Positions 46,333 to 58,275 of a stretch of DNA of 64,000 nt are shown in pieces. A program made the position numbers and the translations under genes. This DNA is from Phyto melanocephala. Taxonomy: Eukaryota; Arthropoda; Insecta; Diptera; Rhinophoridae. The notes under the pieces were generated by a model. It was not told the DNA's origin, did no database searches, and saw only the letters and a program-made list of their open reading frames with translations. Position 1 is the stretch's first letter. Every line of letters starts with the position of its first letter. The DNA lies in contig OW799233.1 in assembly GCA_941918925.1 (NCBI GenBank), positions 56,387,841 through 56,451,840 of the forward strand, read 5' to 3'.

Positions 46333-48598
46333 AAAATTGAATTAAAAAAAATATAAACCAAATATTCAACATTTTAAACTTTTTTCTTGGAAACAAAAAA
46401 AGCCAAAAACCATCAATATCTGTTAAAAAACGTAGATTTTATTGTCAATTTACCGCAGGTACCCAATATTGGCCAAATATGTGTAATGCAGCAAACAACG
46501 TCAGAGTGGGCGCACTAAAGCGCCTTGTAGCAACAATGAATGGCAACTATTTACTTTTATCTATTTTCGTACAACAAAAACAAATGCAAGCAAAAAAATT
46601 TTCCAGATTGTAATTTTGTAGCAACGCCTCGCATAAAACACCCACCCTGTCGTCACCCGTAGATAACTTCAAATTACAATAAAAAATAAAAATATTTACA
46701 GGCTATTTTACTCAAAATAACACAAAACTTTTGTTAATAATTATTAATTTTTATTTAGGAAACATTGTTAAAATAAAAAAGTAGCTTAAGCTGTCCATGC
46801 TCTTTCTTCCACATCATTCAATTTCGTTCTAAAGGCCTCGTCCTTAATAAGCTGTCATATTTGTGGACCTACAAATATGCCTTCTTTTACTTTAGCGTCT
46901 CTGATTCTAGGAAATTTGCTCTTAATGTATAGAAAGGCTTCACCATCCTTGTTCATTGCTTTGACAAAATTTTTCATTAGGCCTAGCTTTATATAAAGAG
47001 AAAGCAGAAGAGTTTGTTCTTTTTGATTAAAAGGCTCTTCTGCACAATTTTTTTTCTCCTGGAATATAATTTACTCTTTTCGGTCAAATTTTAACATTGT
47101 AGTGTTTTTCTTTCGCGCGGCTATCCCATTTACATAAGAAGCAACAAACCTTGGTATATCCACTTTGCAATCTTTTTAACATTGCTAAGACTTTCAAATC
47201 TGCACATACGTTCCATGAGTAATGGGAATATAAACATTTTTTGCAGTATCATCTTCATGCTACAATAGTTCTCTTTCATATATCTTGCATACGCGAGTGA
47301 GACCGATGGAAATTTGTTGCCATTGTGAAGTAAAACGGCTTTCAAACTTGTCTTGGATGAATCAATAAAAAGCCGCCAATCCTCAGATTTATGACTGAAA
47401 CACAGTTGTCGCAAAAGTCCATCAGCATTATCGCAAAATATCAAACCTTCCTCTTTGCTGAAATATATCAAAAAGGTTGTTTTTTATTTCGAAAGCACGA
47501 GACGTTAACGTTCGTTTGCACCAAACTCCATTCTTTTCATTGGGATGCAAGAAACTCAGACTTGTTTTTTTTTAAAGCCCTAATTTACGAACAAAGTTAT
47601 TCATATCAGATTAATACGGAAAATAAGGTTTACTCGTTGGACTTCCAAATAAATGCGAAGAAACACCCATGCTGGCGTAAGTGGATTCAGTTGCTGTAGA
47701 AAGCCCATCTTCTTTATCATCTGTAAGAGGCAATGGAGCTAAAAATTTACTTGTAAACTGGTAAACTGGTCGTTTGTTGCATGAAGTATTTGGTTATAAA
47801 CTTTGTTTTTTGTTTTTTTCGTAAACCCACGTGTTTTAGTATGGTAAAAGTAGCAATAATTTTGATGATTTTGTGGTTCACTCCAAATCGCTGGCTTCAA
47901 AAACGGCAAAGACTAATGACTTCCTTTTATACAACCTCATAAAGAACTTGCACAGCTACTACAGCATATTTTCGGCAGCCAATTTTTGTCTATATCATCG
48001 ATAGGAAACCAAAAAAAAACGGCGATAAGCATCCTTAACCTTGGAAGATATTGTCTCCCGTTGAGAACTTAAAGTTAGATCGCCACATACGTAACAAAAT
48101 AAATTTGGAGATTTGTTACAAATCCTTGACATTTCGTATTCTGAAAGCGTTTGTGGATTCTCTAATTGCTTTATTTCTTTACACAATAACAAAGTACACT
48201 ATAAAATCTATTTACTGTTGCCGATTTTAACCGCACGATATTCAAATTAAAAGTGACTCACTTATTGCCCATTAGCTTCTATATATACAATAAATACCAG
48301 AATCTACCCTAATGTTCTTAGTTTGAAATCACAGGTAATTGAAAAATACGGTTATAAATTTTAATTCCAATAACTGTGCAAAATACCGTTGTACTTCAGT
48401 TCCATTACCTGGTAACATAACGAAATGTTACATATATCATATGCAAGGCTGGTTGCATTACAATATCGGGTAACTGCGGTAAATTGACAATAAAATCTAC
48501 ATTTCTGAACCGATTTTTATGGTTTTCGGCTTTTTTTATTTTTAGAAAAAATTTTAAAATGTTGAATATTTGCTTTGTATTTTTTTTAATTCCATTTT
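46333..48598 (-). repeat. Inner pair of about 160-bp inverted repeats bracketing the decayed gene
   Basis: The segment 46333-46495 (AATTAAAAAAAATATAAACC, CAAATATTCAACATTTTAAA, TAGATTTTATTGTCAATTTA CCGCAG) recurs inverted at 48440-48598 with roughly 85-90% identity by eye. It immediately encloses the decayed gene (46780-48190). These could be the ends of a second transposon nested in the outer one, or subterminal repeats of a single element. Confidence 0.65.
46780..48192 (-). pseudogene. Decayed member of a multicopy arthropod gene family, probably transposon-borne
   Basis: On the minus strand, from 48192: MSRICNKSPNLFCYVCGDLT with a CxxC-like motif, then at about 47620-47560 NNFVRKLGL, then DWRLFIDSSKTSLKAVLLHN followed by GNKFPSVSLAYA (47390-47290), and LYIKLGLMKNFVKAMNKDGE followed by KVKEGIFVGPQI (46995-46860). 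I recognise this order of conserved blocks (CYVCG, DWRLFIDSSK, LHIKLGLMKNFVKA, EGIFVGPQI) as a repeated unnamed family in insect genomes, but I know of no established function. Stops and frameshifts make this copy dead. Its position inside terminal repeats suggests it is mobile-element coding sequence. Confidence 0.6.
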
Positions 48599-49975
48599 TA
48601 AATTAAAAAATATTACGAATTTTGAACGAAAAAAATTTTTTTCTCCATTAATTTTTGAATAATTCCAAAACGATAGGAGATAAAGAAAAATTTTATTCCA
48701 CTAGAATAAACGCAATTTGATTGCACATTTTTTTTTTGTTTTATTTTTGAAAATCGGATGACTGCTTCTCGAGTTAGGATTAAATATGTCTCCGTACCTG
48801 ACTTATTTAGGGGGAAAAATTTGCCACGCCCATAAAAAAAATCCCGATCTGATAAAAAAAAAACTGACAACGGATTTGAGTTTAGCGCATCAAAATCCAT
48901 ATAGTCCACATAGTTTTAATTAACGGGAAGACAAAAAATAATTTTTTGTCGAGCAGTGTTATTTATTGAATTTTTAAAATTATCAAATGTATTCATTTTA
49001 AAAATTCAATTGATTTTTTTTAGAATTTTTTTTTTTAAATATTTAATTAATACTTTTGGATTACTATATGTAACTTAAAAAATACCACTTGAAGTTGACA
49101 AATTATCAGTTTTAAAGTAGACTTTACTTTATTGTTCATAAAAATTGTTATTGTCCTTAAAATAAACTTCAAAAAAATTATTAAAAATAATATTATATTT
49201 TCAAAATTAAATTTGAAAATATAGTTCATAGTTCTGAAATACAGTCAAAAATGTCAAAGCATTGGTAATTCGTTTATTCAAACTAATATCAATGTTAATA
49301 TCGAAAAACAACGTTTAATTTGTGTTTTTCACCACGTTAGTAACTTAAGATACTATTTGTCGAACGGCTCGATCTATACATGTATTGCATTTTGAAACAA
49401 ATGCAATATTTTTTGTTACGTTCTCATAGTTTTGTATATGTGTTTTATGTTATTTTTTTACTTATTTTTAAAACATATGTGACGTATTGAATTAAAAGTT
49501 AAGTCACCATTATGTTCTCATAGTTTTTACATGTTTTTATGTTTCTTATTAACTTTTTTAAAAAAAAATGTGATGTATTAAAGTAAAAGTTATGTTATCA
49601 ATAAATAAAAAAATGTACTGTTTTTCCCCCTCAATGTTCTTTTTTCTTCACTTTTCAAATATGGCAACCCTACCAGTAGAATACAGTAAATTATTAAAAA
49701 ATTTAAAATCCAAGATGACGTCTACAACAAAATGGCGAATAACATTTCTTTAACCCTATCAATATGGGTATCAAATGAAAGGGCTTGACTAGTAAATAGA
49801 ATACAGTTAACTACGTAAAAATTCAAAATTAAGGTTGCCGTCCGAAATCATAAAGAAAAATGGCATATAATATGAAATTTAGATTAAGCTACGATGTGGG
49901 ATTTTACCTACTTATGTACATGATGGTGAAGGTTATTATCAGATTCGGTGCGGCCGAATATAGTACTCTTAATTG

Positions 49976-50574
49976 TTTTTTTGTAGTGCTTAATATTTTT
50001 ACTGCTATAGAAACCAAAAGTTTTGTAGTGTTCTTTGGAAGACGCTTATGTCCAAGTTCCAAGTTGTGCATTTATAAAGAAGTGATAATTGTGAGCAGGA
50101 ATAAAAAATATGTGTTGCACATGTGAGGCGACTTGTTTATATCATATTAAGTTTTTCAATTAGTTGCCGAATTTTTACGTTGCGTTTGACCGTATCCTTT
50201 TGAGAATCCCACATTTGATGATATTCTGTTTAGGTAGTAAGTCTGACAATAAAGATTTCTGAATGTGAAACCCGTTGTAAATCGATTAATTTATCCTAGG
50301 AAAGAGCTGCAGAGCCCGGTTTCACCACTGTTGTTACTAGTAGTATTTGACATAAGGATGTACGGCCAAAACAAAGTACAACCGTAAAAGAGAATGTATG
50401 CAATCACAGCTTTAACCGGTATTGTCTCTGCAGAGTTATGTGTTTCTCCAGGGGTCTTCAATTATAAGATGTTACGGAGAAACAAAGCAAAATCAAGGGT
50501 TTACAAAACAAATATTGTATGAAACTGTTGATCAATAAACGATAGATTTTCTTCACTAAATCCGGTGGTATTTA
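49976..50574. other. Intron sequence, nothing recognised
   Basis: Less AT-rich than its surroundings, but frames are broken and no domain or RNA signal was recognised. It could be an old element. Confidence 0.4.
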
Positions 50575-51515
50575 TATACCCGCCACCAAAAAAATGGTGG
50601 GGGTATATTCATTTTGTCATTCCGTTTGTAACACATCGAAATATCAATTTTAGACTCCATTAAGTATATATACTCTGAATAGGGGTTTTATTTTATGATG
50701 ACCTAGGTAGAGGTCGGACTGACAAATCTAGGTGTGTAGAATTTTTCCAGAGTATTTCTTTTACAAAAGGTTTGTTTGGTAATGAAATTTGGCTAAATCG
50801 GAATTTTAGGAAGAAAGTGAGAAAGTGCAAGAGTAGTTCAAAAAACGTGTCCTTCAAACATCGAATAAAATGGAATTGTGTCCAAGCACATTGACGTAGA
50901 TTCATGAAATTTCTGATGTATATTAAATACTAAATGTAAATAGTAAAAAAATTTCAAAAATTACTAAAATCTATGCATTAGGAAAGGAGTTATAGATCAA
51001 AACGTACGAAAATTTATACCGTGGAGTGTATTTTTCGGTACATTCAAAATTAAAAACGTTATAAAACTGGCAAAATTAGATTTATGATTCTGAAATTTTG
51101 ATATCAGTGCTTTTTGGTCAAAGGCTTTGTACTAACGGAAAATAAATATTACACGCCCACTTTTACGCCCAACTGCCATAAAACGCTTTATCTAAAATTC
51201 ATATTATATCTCTATGCATGACGATTTTGGAAGAGTAAAGGACTATATTGAAATATGTAAGTTGTATTTATTACCAGAAACTTTATTGACATGCCTACTT
51301 TAACGACCACTTTCATTGAAAGACTACAATTACGAAAACATTTTACGAGCATATCGAAGTTATACAAAGAAAGTGATACATATTTTAGTTTAAAGATATT
51401 ATTCCGTAGCGATTACTGTTAATAACAAAATTAACAATTTTGTGTTATAAAAGTACATCAAGGTGGTGGTGGGTATAAAAGATTCGGCACAGCTGAATAT
51501 GGTGCTCTTACTTGT
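50575..51515 (+). mobile_element. DINE-like element, subfamily A, short complete copy with empty passenger site
   Basis: 5' end TATACCCGCCACC, 3' end GGTGGGTATAAAAGATTCGG, hairpin with one change (CACAGCTGAAT) and CTCTTACTTGTT. It contains one CACGCCC unit and the undisturbed TTATACAAAGAAAG site. The next element begins immediately after it. Confidence 0.82.
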
Positions 51516-52137
51516 TATACCCGCCACCAAAAAAATGGTGGGGGTATATTCATTTTGTCATTCCGTTTGTAACACATCGAAATATCCATTTTAGACCCCA
51601 TAAAGTATATATATTCTGAATCAGGGTTTGATTTTATGACGATCTAGCTATGTCCGTCCGTCTGTCCGTCTGTCCGTCTGTTGAAAGCACGATAGAGGTC
51701 GCACCGAAAAAGCTAGGGGGCTCAAATTTTGCCAGAATCTTTCTTATAGACAAGGTTTGTTTGGTATTGAAAATGGGCTAAATCGGAATATTAGGAAGAG
51801 AGTTATAGCTCGAAAAGCAAGAGTAGGTCGAAAAAACCGTGTCCTTCAAACATCGAATAAAATGGAATTGTGTCCAAACGCATTAACGTAGACTCATGAA
51901 ACTTCGAATATATATTTCCTGAGTAAAAGCACTATTTTTCCCCGAAAATTGTCTAAATCTATGCATTAGAAGAGGAGTTATCGATCAAATTGTACGAAAA
52001 TTTATACCGCACAGTGTATTTTTCGGTATATTTAAAAACAAAAACGTCATAAAAGCAACAAAATTGGATGTACGACTCTGAAATTTTGCACACTTTGCTT
52101 ATTGGTGAGACGCTTTTTTGTAACGGAAAATCAATGT

Positions 52138-53300
52138 GCCACGCCCACTTTTACGCCCACCTCCCATATAACGTTTTACCCAAAATTCATATAATTTCTC
52201 AATTTATGTAGATTTTGGAATAATAAAGGGCTATATTGAAACATCTCAGTTGTACTCATTCGAAAATACAACTTTGACACGCCCACTATAACGCCCACTT
52301 TTCACGTTATATACCGTTAATGAAATTTAAAAGCTCATAAAACCGCCAAAATTAGAGGTATGATGATAAAATTTGCTACGTATAACCCTCTAGGCAATAT
52401 CATTACTGTGCCTGAAAATTAAGGTGCCATGCCCACTTTTACGCCCACCTCCTATATAACGTTTTACCAAAAATTCATATAATTTCTCTATTAATATAGA
52501 TTTTGGAATAATAAAGGGCTATATTGAAACACCTAAGTTGTACTCATTCGCAAAAATAACTTTGACACGCCTACTATAACGCCCACTTTTCAAGTTATCT
52601 ACCGTTAATAAAATTTAAAAGCTCATAAAACCGTTAAAATTAGAGGTATGATGATCAAATTCGCTACGTATATCCTTTTAGGCAATGTCATTACTGCGCC
52701 GGAAAATTAGGGCGCCACGCCCACTTTTACGCCCACCTCCCATATAACGTTTTACTTAAAATTCATATAATTCCTCTATTAATAAAGATTTTGGAATAAT
52801 AAAGGACTATATTGAAACACCTAAGTTGTACTCATTCGCAAAAATAGCTTTGACACGCCTACTATAACGCCCACTTTTCACGTTATATACCGTTAATGAA
52901 ATTTAAAAGCTCATAAAACCACCAAAATAAGAGGTATTATGATAAAATTTGCTGCGTATATCCCCCTAGGCAATGTCATTACTGTGCTAGAAAATTGAGT
53001 TGCCACGCCCACTTTTACGCCCACCTCCCATATAACGTTTTACTCAAAATTCCTCTAATTTCTCTATTAATAATGATTTTGGATTAATAAAGGGCTATAT
53101 TGAAACACCTAAGTTGTACTCATTCGCCAAAACAACTTTGACACGCCTACTATAACGCCCACTTTTCACGTAATCTACCGTTAATGAAATTTAAAAGCTC
53201 ATAAAACCGCCAGAATTAGAGGTATGATGATCAAATTTGCTGTGTATATCCTTCTAATCAATGTTATTGTTGTGCCAAAAAGTTTAGGTGACACGGCCAC
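52138..53300 (+). repeat. Four internal tandem units of about 289 bp
   Basis: CACGCCCACTTTTACGCCCA (or close variants) recurs at about 52139, 52428, 52717 and 53004, giving steps of 289, 289 and 287. Each unit also has GACACGCC(T/C)ACTATAACGC and ATTAGAGGTATGATGAT. Confidence 0.85.
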
Positions 53301-53465
53301 TTTAACGCCTACCTCCCATACAACGGCTTACCTTAAATTCATGTAATTTCTCTATTGACAAAGTTTTTGGGAAAATAAAGGGCTATATTGAAATATTTAA
53401 GTTGTATTTATTAGTAGAAACTTTATTGACACAGCTACTTTAACACACTTTCATTGAATTTTATT

Positions 53466-54045
53466 TCATTTAAGGACCGATGTTGTATTTAAATAAAACA
53501 CAAATTATTTAAGATATTATTATTTCTTTTTATAATGATAATATTTGTATGGTTCAATTATGTATTTAACAAAATATCGGCCAAATGGCCCCCCCATCCT
53601 TGGCGCCACTCCTCTATCTGATGGTCGAAATTTTCAATGACAATGTTGATGCTCAATTATTGGGCATGATGATGAGTCGAGGTTGACTGCTCTTTTGCCA
53701 CACTATCGCAAAAAACAGCAATAGTTCCCATTCAACGAACTAAGAAGGCATTCACAGATTTTCTAACATTTTATACAGACCTGTTTTGCAGAAATTTAAA
53801 TATTTTTTACAATTCTCCCGATTGTGGACGAATTTGAACGATTATGTTGATCAAAAGAATTACGAAATGCACAAAATGCATTTTGATTTGAACGCCCATT
53901 TTTATAAAAAACCTGAATAACTTTAAAGCGTTGCTCATTTGCGTATCTTTCCACGGATCAAATTGAGTAAGTTTGAGATTGAGAAATGTCAAGTGAAATG
54001 CAGAAAACAAACTTCAACTTGGGCCCTTAAAATTTAACCACCCTC
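53466..54045 (-). mobile_element. Mariner-like passenger C, left end deleted
   Basis: The right terminal repeat (inverse of GAGGGTGGTTAAATTTTAAG) and TA at 54046-54047 are intact and followed by CAAAGAAAGTG as in the other copies. The left terminal repeat and the DINE sequence next to it are lost at about 53460. It carries the same decayed N-terminal transposase frame as 2566-3182 on the minus strand. Confidence 0.7.
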
Positions 54046-54191
54046 TACAAAGAAAGTGATACATATTTTATTATAAAGAGATTATTCCATAATGATTAAC
54101 AAAATAATAAATATTGTGCTTTAAATGTACACAAAATTGGTGGTGGGTATAAAAGATTCGGCACAGCCGAATATAGTGCTCTTACTTGTTT

Positions 54192-55899
54192 TTTTTTTGG
54201 TTTATAAAATGATTTTACATTGCCGACTGCTGATGGCCAGCAATTTAAATCGCAAAATACTTTATAATTCCCAGTATTTCGTAAAACTGATATCCCATAG
54301 CATTAACCACGATCTGAGTCGTTTACGAGATTTTTAAAAAATTTTGAAGATAAGTACATATTCAGCTTGCAGAAATCAATACTTAGCAAAAAAAATTATG
54401 CTATGGAATATTAAATTTTGTAATATTGTATTGTAATTAATATACAGAAATATTTAATGGGTTAAAATACAGTAGTTTTGTTTGTAGTAGTTTATGAAGC
54501 GTACTACTAGACACATTTATTTTTCCTGCATATTACTCAACATTAACACTAACGTCTTAATTTAAATGAAACGACCTTCTGCTAATTTTCCCAGAAGCTT
54601 TATATTTTGACTAATAATTGGTCATACATATAATGATTTTATATTCGTAATAACAGAAGATGCATTTTATGTTGGCTCAGACCATTTTTGACATTACCTA
54701 TCTTTTCGCTATCCTACCGATAACTTTCATCAAAAATACCACCATCATCGTCATTCAAACTTTGTTCCATTCCATAATCAGTAAGAATTTATCATAATCC
54801 TACAATTAAGCACAAATAAACATATACATACATACTACACTTAACAATATTCACTTGTCGCCTTTGTAACATTATACAAAATATTATGATCTTATTATTC
54901 TATCGTTGAAAATTAACCTAAAACTAAACTAACTTCTTTGATATAAGACCTTCACTGCAGGGAATTCACTTTTTTTTATGCAAATGATTCAACAAATAAT
55001 GTTGTACATGGCTGAACGACGATAATGCTGATATTTTTGATGAAAGCTATGGTGGGGAGAGTTTAATTTTTCATGGAAATTAAGGTATCTCTACAAAGGT
55101 AATGACTCTACACAATTTGTTTTAACACAATATGTTTACGAAAACTAAATAGTATGACTCGGTTATATGGGAGACGGGAGTATAGTAGTGCATCAATTTC
55201 ATTTTCTGATTAAAAAAAGTCTGACCAGAGAAGAATAATTGTGTGATTATTTTTCAGATGTCGAAAATTTTTAATTTCTAGGAACAAAACCGAAATATCG
55301 GGGCGGCGGCACTTTGCAATTAAAAAAATTTCGACAAGAGTTTAGGCATTGAAGTTGGTTGTATTACATCTGCTTTTAGTTTGCTTTTGTTAAATAAGTC
55401 TAGCGAGTTTTTCTGTATTTTTATTTCTACTTAGAGAGTTTTATTAAACAAGTGAATATACTGTTCATTACATAACGTTGACACTCTTGTTAAGGTTTGT
55501 CACTTCAGCAACACTTGTCGTTTTTGATTTAGTTTGGCTGCTACTCTTACGGGTCGACGAGTCAAACGTTGTTATTTTTAACAAAAATTTGAGCTGTAAA
55601 AAGTTGTTAATTTTAAAATTGAAAAAATAAATTTAATTAATAGAATAGTTATTGTTTAATTTATTTATTTAAAACTATTTATTTAATACATATTACATAA
55701 ATTTAATACAAGTGTATAAAACCAAAACTATTATTAGGACCAGGTTTAAATATTCCCCTTTTTTTACTATAAGCTGAACGGGGATTTAGTTTTTTGACAC
55801 CTTGATTACAAAATTTCAAAATATGGCGAAGTATTCATACGAGCATCGTTTAGTTATTGTAAAAATATATTGCAATTATGGTGAACATTTTGCGAAAAA
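54192..55899. other. Intron sequence, no feature recognised
   Basis: AT-rich DNA with no coding frame. The 70-codon frame at 54125-54337 starts inside the DINE end and has no motif. Confidence 0.45.
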
Positions 55900-56163
55900 A
55901 AATCGCCAGTAAGGCAATAAGCCCATTTTCAATACCAAACAAACCTTGTGTAAAAGGAAGATTCTGGCAAAATTTGAGTCCCCTAGCTTTTTCGGTGCGA
56001 CCTCTATCGTGTTTTCAACGGATTGAAATAGCTAGATTGTCATAAAATCAAACCCCAATTCAGAATATATATACTTTATGGGGTCTAAAAGAGATATTTC
56101 GATGTGTTACAAACGGAATGACAAAATGAATATACCCCCACCATTTATGTTGGCGGGTATAAA
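55900..56163 (-). mobile_element. DINE-like 5' fragment, subfamily A
   Basis: On the minus strand the 5' end (TATACCCGCCAAC at 56163) and about 260 bp of body are present, with the (GTCCGTCT) block deleted (CAACGGATTGAAATAGCTAG in plus orientation). It stops at about 55905. Confidence 0.65.
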
Positions 56164-56428
56164 AAGTATTGTTTAATTTATGTTATTTTTTTTTATAAAA
56201 AAACTGTAGCATGTTCTTAGGCAGGAATAATTAAATATTATTAAAATCTTTTAATATTAATGTGAATCATTTTTATTTTGGCTTAAGTTCATTTATTCTA
56301 TTATTTAATTTTATAATTCAAATTAAATTAAATTGCAATCATTTTTAGGATTATTCTTTTTAAAATTATTTCCGATGGTATCGAAACCAGCTACGATAAA
56401 AATGATTTACATTTGAATAAAGTATATA
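56164..56428. other. Short unassigned AT-rich stretch
   Basis: Nothing recognised. Confidence 0.4.
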
Positions 56429-57092
56429 AAGGGTACGCCATCTGACGTTTTTTTTTAAGCTAGTGCTTATTTCGTGAATGGTAACACTTAGCTCATGTCT
56501 GATTTGACAGATAATTAGTTTAATCCTTCCGCTGAACTCTGTGCGCTAAACGAATATGGTTGTGTATACGCTTTTGACGCCCTATGTTCACTTTGAACTT
56601 TTATTTAAGTATTAATTAAAAATCGATATGTATTTATATTTCTGTTAATATTTAATTAAATAAAGGACATATATATATATATATATATACGCTTGAACAA
56701 CGCTGGGAAATATTGCGACACTACTTTGGACGATTTTGCTAAAGAAGTCATCTTTTCAGATGAAGCGCATTTTGATCTTGGCGGGTATGTTAACAAAAAA
56801 AATTGTTGCATTTGGGGCACAGAAAACCCGCACGCATACATTGAAAAGCCGATACACCCAATACGAGTCGCTGTTTGGTGCAGATTTTGGTTTAGAGGCA
56901 TTATTTAGTAATTTTTCTTTAAAAATAAGCAAGGAGTGGCCGTAGTCAATGGCGATCGTTATCGGGCCATGTTGAACGAATCTTTGTTCACAAAAATGGA
57001 AGAGGAGGATATTGGCAACATTTGGTTTCAACAGGACGGCGCTACGTGCCACACAGCCGAAGCTACACTTTTTTTGATAGCATTTTAAAAAA
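56429..57092 (+). mobile_element. Mariner-like family E, right end lost, with a 112-bp insertion
   Basis: It begins AAGGGTACGCCATCTGACG after TA. The plus strand keeps transposase pieces: KEVIFSDEAHFDLGGYVNKK at about 56737, GTENPHAYIEKPIHPIRVAV at about 56816, NGDRYRAMLNESLFTKMEEE at about 56948, and NIWFQQDGATCHTAEATL at about 57016. This is the best preserved E copy and shows two of the three catalytic Asp (SDEAHF and QQDGATCH). It is cut at about 57092 by the inverted DINE. The insertion at 56574-56685 is described separately. Confidence 0.75.
56574..56685. mobile_element. 112-bp insertion with 9-bp target duplication
   Basis: TATACGCTT flanks it (56565-56573 and 56686-56694), and the two other E copies have this site uninterrupted. 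The insert ends in an (AT)n tract. It is too short to classify; the 8-9 bp duplication would fit a hAT-type MITE. Confidence 0.55.
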
Positions 57093-57235
57093 AAAGTAAG
57101 AGCACTATATTCGGCTATGCCGAATCTTTTATACCCACCACCAATTTTGTGTACATTTAAAGCACAATATTTATTATTTTGTTAATCATTATGGAATAAT
57201 CTCTTTATAATAAAATATGTATCACTTTCTTTGTA

Positions 57236-57811
57236 GAGAGTGGTTCAATTTTAAGGGCCCATGTTGAAGGTGGACTACACCTAGTCTTTAAATTTGTTTT
57301 CTGCATTTCACTTGACATTTCTCAATCTCAAACTTACTTTAAAGTTATTCAGGTTTTTTATAAAAATGGGCGTTCAAGTCAAAATGCATTTTGTGCAGTT
57401 CGTAATTCTTTTGATCAAAATAATCGTTCAAATTCGTCCGCAATCGGGAGAATTGTAAAAAATATTTAAATTTCTGCAAAACAGGTCTGTATACAATGTT
57501 AGAAAATCTGTGAATGCCTTCTTAGTTCGTTGAATGGGAACCACTGCTGGTTTTTGCGATAGTGTGGCAAAAGAGCAGTCAACCTCGCCTCATCATCATG
57601 CCCAACAATTGAGCATCAACATTGTCATTGAAAATTTGGACCATCAGGTAGAGGAGTGGCGCCAAGGAGGGGGGGGGGCAGGTCATTTGGCCGATATTTT
57701 GTTAAATACATAATTGAACCATACAAATATTATAATTACAAAAAGAAAAAATAATAATATCCTAAATAATTTTTGTTTTATTTAAATTCAATATAAAATT
57801 TAACCACCCTT
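57236..57811 (+). mobile_element. Mariner-like passenger C nested in DINE
   Basis: TA flanks at 57234-57235 and 57812-57813; ends GAGAGTGGTTCAATTTTAAG and, inverted, AAGGGTGGTTAAATTTTATA. The plus strand carries the decayed N-terminal transposase frame (AVRNSFDQNNRSNSSAIG and IVKNI). A run of G at 57670 is unusual for this AT-rich region. Confidence 0.75.
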
Positions 57812-58074
57812 TATAACTTCGATATGCTACTAAAATGCTTTTGTAAGTGTAGTCTTTCAATGAAAGTGGGCGTTAAAGTAGGCATGTCAATAAAGTTTCT
57901 GCTAATAAATACAACTTAGATATTTCAATATAGTCCTTTATTTTCTCAAAAACTTTATTAATAGAGAAATTAAATGAATTTAAGATAAACGGTTATATGG
58001 GAGGCAGGCGTTAAAGTGGGCGTGTCACCTAACTTTTTGGCACAACTATTACATTGAATAGAAGGATACACGTA

Positions 58075-58275
58075 TACAGGTGCCCCGATGGACTAGTCAG
58101 CAGTGTGCTGTTCTGCTAGTTTGGGGGTTGCGGGTTCGATTCCCGCCGGAGACTCTGGACTTGTCTGCTTCCTTTCTATTCTATTCCTACTTTTCTATTC
58201 AGGTATCACAAAGGGATCAATATGATGGACCCAAGTGAGCTGCACAGCAGCTGCCTGTTCTACCTAACCTAACCT
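58075..58275 (+). mobile_element. tRNA-derived SINE with (CTAAC)n tail
   Basis: GGACTAGTCAGCAGTG at about 58090 is a degenerate A box and GGTTCGATTCC at 58133-58143 is a perfect B box of an RNA polymerase III promoter, followed by a tRNA-unrelated body and an ACCTAACCTAACCT tail. It interrupts the DINE body between CACGTA and GCAAATTTGATC, which are contiguous in other DINE copies. It is about 200 bp. The 3' tail matches the LINE at 22843-22898. It is not a functional tRNA because the 5' half does not fold as a cloverleaf. Confidence 0.75.

Larger units (their letters stand above)
46054..49672 (-). mobile_element. hAT-like transposon with perfect 8-bp target duplication
   Basis: CCAGTAGA flanks both sides (46046-46053 and 49673-49680). 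The ends are TAGGATTGCCAT and, inverted, TAGGGTTGCCAT. Near the left end GTACTGTTTT/AAAACAGTAC occurs many times in both orientations, and near the right end once, as expected for subterminal transposase-binding sites. An 8-bp duplication suggests hAT or P-like. The element (3619 bp) contains a decayed minus-strand gene and an inner pair of long inverted repeats, so it may itself be composite. Confidence 0.8.
45880..49975 (+). mobile_element. DINE-like element split by a 3.6-kb transposon
   Basis: Outside the insertion 46054-49672 the two parts join seamlessly at CCAGTAGA and are related to 45400-45578 (CTACAACAAAATGGCG, TATGGGTATCAAATGAAAGG, GAATACAGT). The 3' end GATTCGGTGCGGCCGAATAT AGTACTCTTA is an intact hairpin. 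The left boundary is approximate. Confidence 0.6.
51516..54191 (+). mobile_element. DINE-like element, subfamily A, long copy, head to tail with the previous
   Basis: The 5' end TATACCCGCCACC starts at the last T of the preceding copy's CTTGTT. It has a (GTCCGTCT)3 block and four tandem units, then a left-truncated mariner passenger (to 54045), and ends with the perfect hairpin ATTCGGC-ACA-GCCGAAT and CTTACTTGTTT. Confidence 0.82.

Noticed and set aside
58075..58160. Candidate tRNA gene
   Set aside because: The B box is perfect, but the sequence does not make a tRNA acceptor stem or anticodon arm and it continues into a SINE body with a CTAAC tail.
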